Assembly: GCF_003795145.1 (NCBI RefSeq)
Contig: NZ_CP027786.1
Span: 372,001 to 436,000 of the forward strand
Source: Tetragenococcus koreensis
GTDB lineage: Bacteria > Bacillota > Bacilli > Lactobacillales > Enterococcaceae
Direction of reading: 5' to 3'
Length of the DNA stretch: 64,000 nt
Notes under the pieces: model-generated
The model's input: the letters and a program-made list of their open reading frames with translations, nothing else
Database searches by the model: none
Told to the model about the DNA's origin: nothing
Part shown: positions 61,078 through 64,000 of the stretch, piece by piece
How the letters are laid out: each line of letters begins with the position of its first letter
Numbering within the stretch: the stretch's first letter is position 1
Program-made: the position numbers and the translations under genes

Positions 61078-62490
61078 ATGGCAACAGATTATAAAAAAAT
61101 AGCAAATGAAATTGTAAATGTTGTAGGAAAAGAAAATATTACTTCAATTACTCATTGTGCTACCCGTTTACGGCTCGAAGTAAACGACCGCAGTATGATT
61201 GATGATAAAGAAGTTGAAAATATTGATGAAGTGAAGGGCGTTTACTTTAATTCAGGTCAATATCAAATTATCCTAGGAAGCGGCACTGTAACTAAAGTAT
61301 ATAATGAAATAATGCAAGATAATGGTGATTTACAAGACAAAGAAACCAGTGTTGAATCAATTAAAAAAGAAGGAAACCCAATTCAACGCGGCGTTCGTAC
61401 GTTAGCAGATATTTTTACGCCGATTATACCTGGAATTGTTTCAACCGGGCTGTTTCTAGGGCTAAAAGGCGTCTTGCTAGATGACAATGTATTAAATTTC
61501 TTTGGTACTTCTGCTGATCACATTCCTGAATACATTATGGTCCTATTAAATGTTTTGACAGATACTGTTTTTGCGGTTTTACCGGCATTAATTTGCTGGT
61601 CCGCATTTAAAAAATTCGGTGGTACGCCAGTTCTTGGTTTTGTTATCGGGATGATGCTGGTTTCACCATCCTTGCCTAATGCTAATGATGTTGCCAATAT
61701 CCACAGCAATGTCGAGCCTATTATGGCTTTTGGTACTATTCCTATTATAGGTTATCAAGGAAGTGTGTTGACGGCTTTAGTCATTGGGATTTTAGGAGCT
61801 AAGTTAGAAAAAAGTGTGCGAAAAGGGATGCCCAATGCACTGGATTTAATGTTTACGCCTTTCGTAGTTATTTTTACGATGGTTTTACTGGGGCTGTTAG
61901 TATTAGGCCCGCTGTTGCATGTTGTTGAAAATGGCTTGGTATTCTTAGTAGAACATTTAATCCAAATACCGTTTGGTGTTGGCGGTTTATTGGTTGGTTT
62001 TATCTATCCTTTAGCTGTAATGACAGGCATGCATCATCTATTTATAATGATCGAAACCCAGTTACTAGCAGCAACAGGATTTAACCCATTGATTACGGTT
62101 TGTGCAATGTACGGATTTGCCAACGCTGCAGTCGCTTTTGCTGTTGGGATGCGAGCAAAAAATAATAAAGTAAAGGTCATTGGATCAAGTGCTGGAATTA
62201 CCCAACTACTAGGTGTAAGCGAACCGGCGCTATTTGGTATTACTGTTCGTTACGGAATGAAACCGTTAGCTGTAATGTTAGGTTGTTCAGCTGTTGGTGG
62301 GGGAATATTAGCAGCTCTTGGTATTCAAGCAAATTCTTATGGTTTGGCCGTTATTCTTTCACCGTTAATGTATATTTATGAACCCTATCAGTTAATTAGT
62401 TATATTTTAGTTGGAATCGCTACTTTTGTCGTTGCTTTCATACTAACTTACGTTTTTGCCGTTCCTAAAGAATTGTTAGCGGAAGAATAA
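61078..62490 (+). CDS. PTS sucrose/glucoside-family EIIBC
   Basis: The 470-residue protein has an N-terminal EIIB domain with phosphocysteine C27 (SITHCATRLRL) and an EIIC domain with about ten membrane segments (TLADIFTPIIPGIVSTGLF near 107, GMHHLFIMIETQ near 320, LGVSEPALFGIT near 378). It lacks EIIA, so it depends on the glucose-type EIIA. It is 15 bases behind GH13 and belongs to the ScrR locus; substrate is probably sucrose or a sucrose isomer, although trehalose-type permeases are similar. Confidence 0.9.
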   Translation: MATDYKKIANEIVNVVGKENITSITHCATRLRLEVNDRSMIDDKEVENIDEVKGVYFNSGQYQIILGSGTVTKVYNEIMQDNGDLQDKETSVESIKKEGNPIQRGVRTLADIFTPIIPGIVSTGLFLGLKGVLLDDNVLNFFGTSADHIPEYIMVLLNVLTDTVFAVLPALICWSAFKKFGGTPVLGFVIGMMLVSPSLPNANDVANIHSNVEPIMAFGTIPIIGYQGSVLTALVIGILGAKLEKSVRKGMPNALDLMFTPFVVIFTMVLLGLLVLGPLLHVVENGLVFLVEHLIQIPFGVGGLLVGFIYPLAVMTGMHHLFIMIETQLLAATGFNPLITVCAMYGFANAAVAFAVGMRAKNNKVKVIGSSAGITQLLGVSEPALFGITVRYGMKPLAVMLGCSAVGGGILAALGIQANSYGLAVILSPLMYIYEPYQLISYILVGIATFVVAFILTYVFAVPKELLAEE

Positions 62491-62571
62491 GTAGTTTAGT
62501 TTAACAGAAATAACGATTAAAAAACTAGCGAAATATTTTAGAATTATGCCAGCGGTAAACATTAAAATCAC

Positions 62572-62603
62572 CTGTTTAAGTTCAAATGAAATTGTTTAAA
62601 CAG
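62572..62603 (+). promoter_or_regulatory. Dyad upstream of a sigma-54 promoter, possible activator site
   Basis: CTGTTTAA (62572-62579) and TTTAAACAG (62595-62603) form an inverted repeat about 55 bases upstream of the -24/-12 element, a fitting place for a LevR/ManR-type enhancer-binding protein. Confidence 0.5.
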
Positions 62604-62610
62604 ATAAATT

Positions 62611-62657
62611 AAAGCTTGTAACCTTGAAATAATAAGGGTTATAGGCTTTTTATTTTT
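62611..62657 (+). terminator. Terminator after EIIBC
   Basis: AAAGC-T-TAACCTT pairs with AAGGGTTA-A-GCTTT (some mismatches), ending in TTTATTTTTT. Confidence 0.7.
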
Positions 62658-62673
62658 TGGCATGCTTATTGCT
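62658..62673 (+). promoter_or_regulatory. Sigma-54 (-24/-12) promoter of the second mannose-type PTS
   Basis: TGGCATGCTTATTGCT matches TGGCACG-N4-TTGCW at all but one fixed base, with the exact GG-N10-GC spacing. It is 24 bases before the EIIA start codon. Sigma-54 control through LevR/ManR is known for mannose-family PTS operons in Firmicutes. Confidence 0.85.
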
Positions 62674-62696
62674 TATATAAGGGTGAGGTGATGTTA

Positions 62697-63116
62697 ATGA
62701 AAAAAAGATATTTAGTGGCCACACACGGAGAGTTGGCCAAAGGGTTTCAGAGTTCTTTAAACATTTTGGCAGATAAAGGTAACAGTATTGAAATCATAAA
62801 CGCTTATGTAACTGATGAGGACTACACTTCTCAAATTGTCGAATTTATTCAAAGTGTCGAGCAAGATGAGCAAGCAATTATTTTTACCGATTTATTTGGT
62901 GGAAGTGTGAATCAGAGAGTACTGGCAGAAGTACTTACCCAAAAAAAAGAGAATATTTTTATTATATCTAATGCCAATTTAGCTATTCTATTGACATTAA
63001 TTGTAGGGAGTGAAGAAGAGAAATTAACAGATGCGTTGATTTCAGACGCAATTGAGGAAAGCCAAGTAAGGTTAGTACAAACAAGTATGCCAACAGAAGA
63101 CGAAACATTTTTTTAG
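62697..63116 (+). CDS. PTS mannose-family EIIA
   Basis: The 139-residue protein is a free EIIA-Man with the phosphorylated histidine at 10 (YLVATHGELAKGF) and the FTDLFGGSVNQRV motif near 64-76. ATG 62697 lies eight bases after GAGG; ATG 62691 is too close to it. It is first in an operon continuing with EIIB and EIIC. It is intact and could also supply phosphate to the EIIA-less operon at 5720. Confidence 0.9.
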   Translation: MKKRYLVATHGELAKGFQSSLNILADKGNSIEIINAYVTDEDYTSQIVEFIQSVEQDEQAIIFTDLFGGSVNQRVLAEVLTQKKENIFIISNANLAILLTLIVGSEEEKLTDALISDAIEESQVRLVQTSMPTEDETFF

Positions 63117-63127
63117 GAGGAGAAGGA

Positions 63128-63625
63128 ATGATAACACAAGTAAGAGTAGACGATCGATTGATTCACGGACAAGTAGCCGTTGTTTGGACAAAGGAATTAA
63201 ATGCCCCATTACTAGTCGTCGCAAATGATGAAGCAGCCAAAAATGAAGTGACTCAAATGACATTAAAAATGGCCGTACCTAATGGAGTGAAATTATTGAT
63301 CCGTTCGGTAGATGAGGCGATAGAAGTTTTCAATGATCCACGCGGTAAAGACCGTCGGATTTTTGTCATTGTCAATAGCGTCAGTGATGCAACAAAAATT
63401 GCGCAAAATGTAGAAGAAATCGAAGCCGTAAATGTAGCGAACACTGGCCGGTTTGATAAGTCAGATCCAAGCACAAAAACGATGTTATTTCCAAGTGTGC
63501 AATTGAATCCTGATGAGCTTGAAGCAGCAAAAGAACTAGCAAAAATTGAGCAGGTGGATAGTTATAACCAAGTCTTACCTACAAATTCCAGATACAATTT
63601 AAAAGATGCATTAAGTAAGCTATAA
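63128..63625 (+). CDS. PTS mannose/sorbose-family EIIB
   Basis: The 165-residue EIIB starts TQVRVDDRLIHGQVAVVW with the phosphohistidine at 13. It lies 11 bases after EIIA, behind AGGAGGAG, and is followed by EIIC. Length and motifs are normal. Confidence 0.94.
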   Translation: MITQVRVDDRLIHGQVAVVWTKELNAPLLVVANDEAAKNEVTQMTLKMAVPNGVKLLIRSVDEAIEVFNDPRGKDRRIFVIVNSVSDATKIAQNVEEIEAVNVANTGRFDKSDPSTKTMLFPSVQLNPDELEAAKELAKIEQVDSYNQVLPTNSRYNLKDALSKL

Positions 63626-63643
63626 AAGGAGGAATAAATAACT

Positions 63644-64000
63644 ATGTTGATAGAAGCAACATTAGCTGCTCTTGCAGTATTCATTTGTTTTGCCGGAAAC
63701 TATTTAACAGGACAAAGTATGATGGAGCGTCCCTTGGTTGTCGGTTTAGTTACAGGAATTTTAATGGGAGATATGAGAACCGGCGTTTTAATGGGAGCTT
63801 CATTAGAAGCGATCTTCTTAGGAAATGTCAATATAGGTGGTGTAATTGCTGCTGAACCGGTAACGGCAACGACACTTGCCACAACCTTTGCAATTATTTC
63901 TAATATTGAACAAAACGCTGCAATGACTTTAGCTGTTCCTATTGGAATGCTAGCTGCTTTTGTCGTAATGTTTTTGAAAAATGTGTTTATGAATATTTTT
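63644..64000 (+). CDS. PTS mannose/sorbose-family EIIC (3' end outside window)
   Basis: ATG 63644, behind AAAGGAGG, opens a frame that runs off the window after 119 codons. The hydrophobic text with RPLVVGLVTGILMGDMRTGV near 28-47 and GASLEAIFLGNVNIGG near 49-64 is typical of EII-Sor permeases. EIID presumably follows. With the sigma-54 promoter and the two genes before it, it forms a second mannose-type PTS. Confidence 0.92.
   Translation, partial: MLIEATLAALAVFICFAGNYLTGQSMMERPLVVGLVTGILMGDMRTGVLMGASLEAIFLGNVNIGGVIAAEPVTATTLATTFAIISNIEQNAAMTLAVPIGMLAAFVVMFLKNVFMNIF

Overview
The window looks like chromosomal DNA of a low-GC lactic acid bacterium of the Enterococcaceae. Ribosome binding sites are strong AAGGAGG types, sigma-A promoters are near consensus, and the gene families (lacD, Txe/Axe, ScrR, manganese catalase, GH125/GH38/GH18) fit enterococci. 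Many proteins are unusually acidic, which suggests a salt-adapted relative such as Tetragenococcus; that identification is inference only. No rRNA or tRNA gene was seen.

The stretch is a sugar-uptake island: about ten PTS systems in 64 kb, plus an ABC sugar transporter, an ECF transporter and a DASS carrier. 1-2.5 kb: 3' end of a fructose-type PTS EIIC, an EIIA gene broken by a stop codon, and lacD. 3.0-3.6 kb: YoeB/YefM-type toxin-antitoxin pair. 3.7-10.8 kb: mannose-family PTS operon whose EIIA gene is split by a 1521-bp IS4-family element, followed by a tyrosine-phosphatase-like gene and a PRD-type regulator. 10.9-24.9 kb: EEP hydrolase, two orphan cellobiose-type EIICs, a frameshifted glucoside EIIBC, chorismate mutase, DASS carrier, ECF transporter, a 41-bp tandem hairpin array and an FAD-dependent D-2-hydroxyacid dehydrogenase. 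24.9-26.2 kb: trpX behind what reads as a ribosome-mediated tryptophan attenuator. 26.3-30 kb: dispersed repeats, NERD protein, PTS_IIC_2 protein, RibD-like reductase. 30-35.7 kb: LacI regulator, ABC importer and GH32 for fructo-oligosaccharides. 35.9-40.2 kb: two related unknown proteins, manganese catalase, and a small HTH / stand-alone CAT RNA-binding domain / HTH module. 40.7-51.9 kb: M20 peptidase, then a GntR-controlled N-glycan or mannoprotein locus (EIIC, GH84, GH38, GH125, GH18). 51.9-56.6 kb: decayed second copy of the HTH/CAT module, RpiR regulator, complete cellobiose-type PTS and a second phosphatase. 56.8-62.5 kb: sucrose locus (GH32, ScrR, GH13, EIIBC). 62.6 kb to the end: a second mannose-family PTS behind a sigma-54 promoter, cut by the window end.

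The genes work as separately controlled import-and-cleave modules. Several carry good CcpA (cre) matches and local operators for GntR or LacI regulators. Only one lactose/cellobiose-type EIIA/EIIB pair (53.6-54.3 kb) is present for four EIICs of that type, so sharing of EIIA/EIIB is likely. Three PTS genes are inactivated (nonsense, IS insertion, frameshift) and one regulatory module is a relic, so the island is partly decaying.

The most interesting items are the Trp-codon leader attenuator, the HTH/CAT/HTH module and its relic, the 41-bp hairpin array, the dispersed stem-loop repeat family, and the paired PTS-plus-phosphatase operons.
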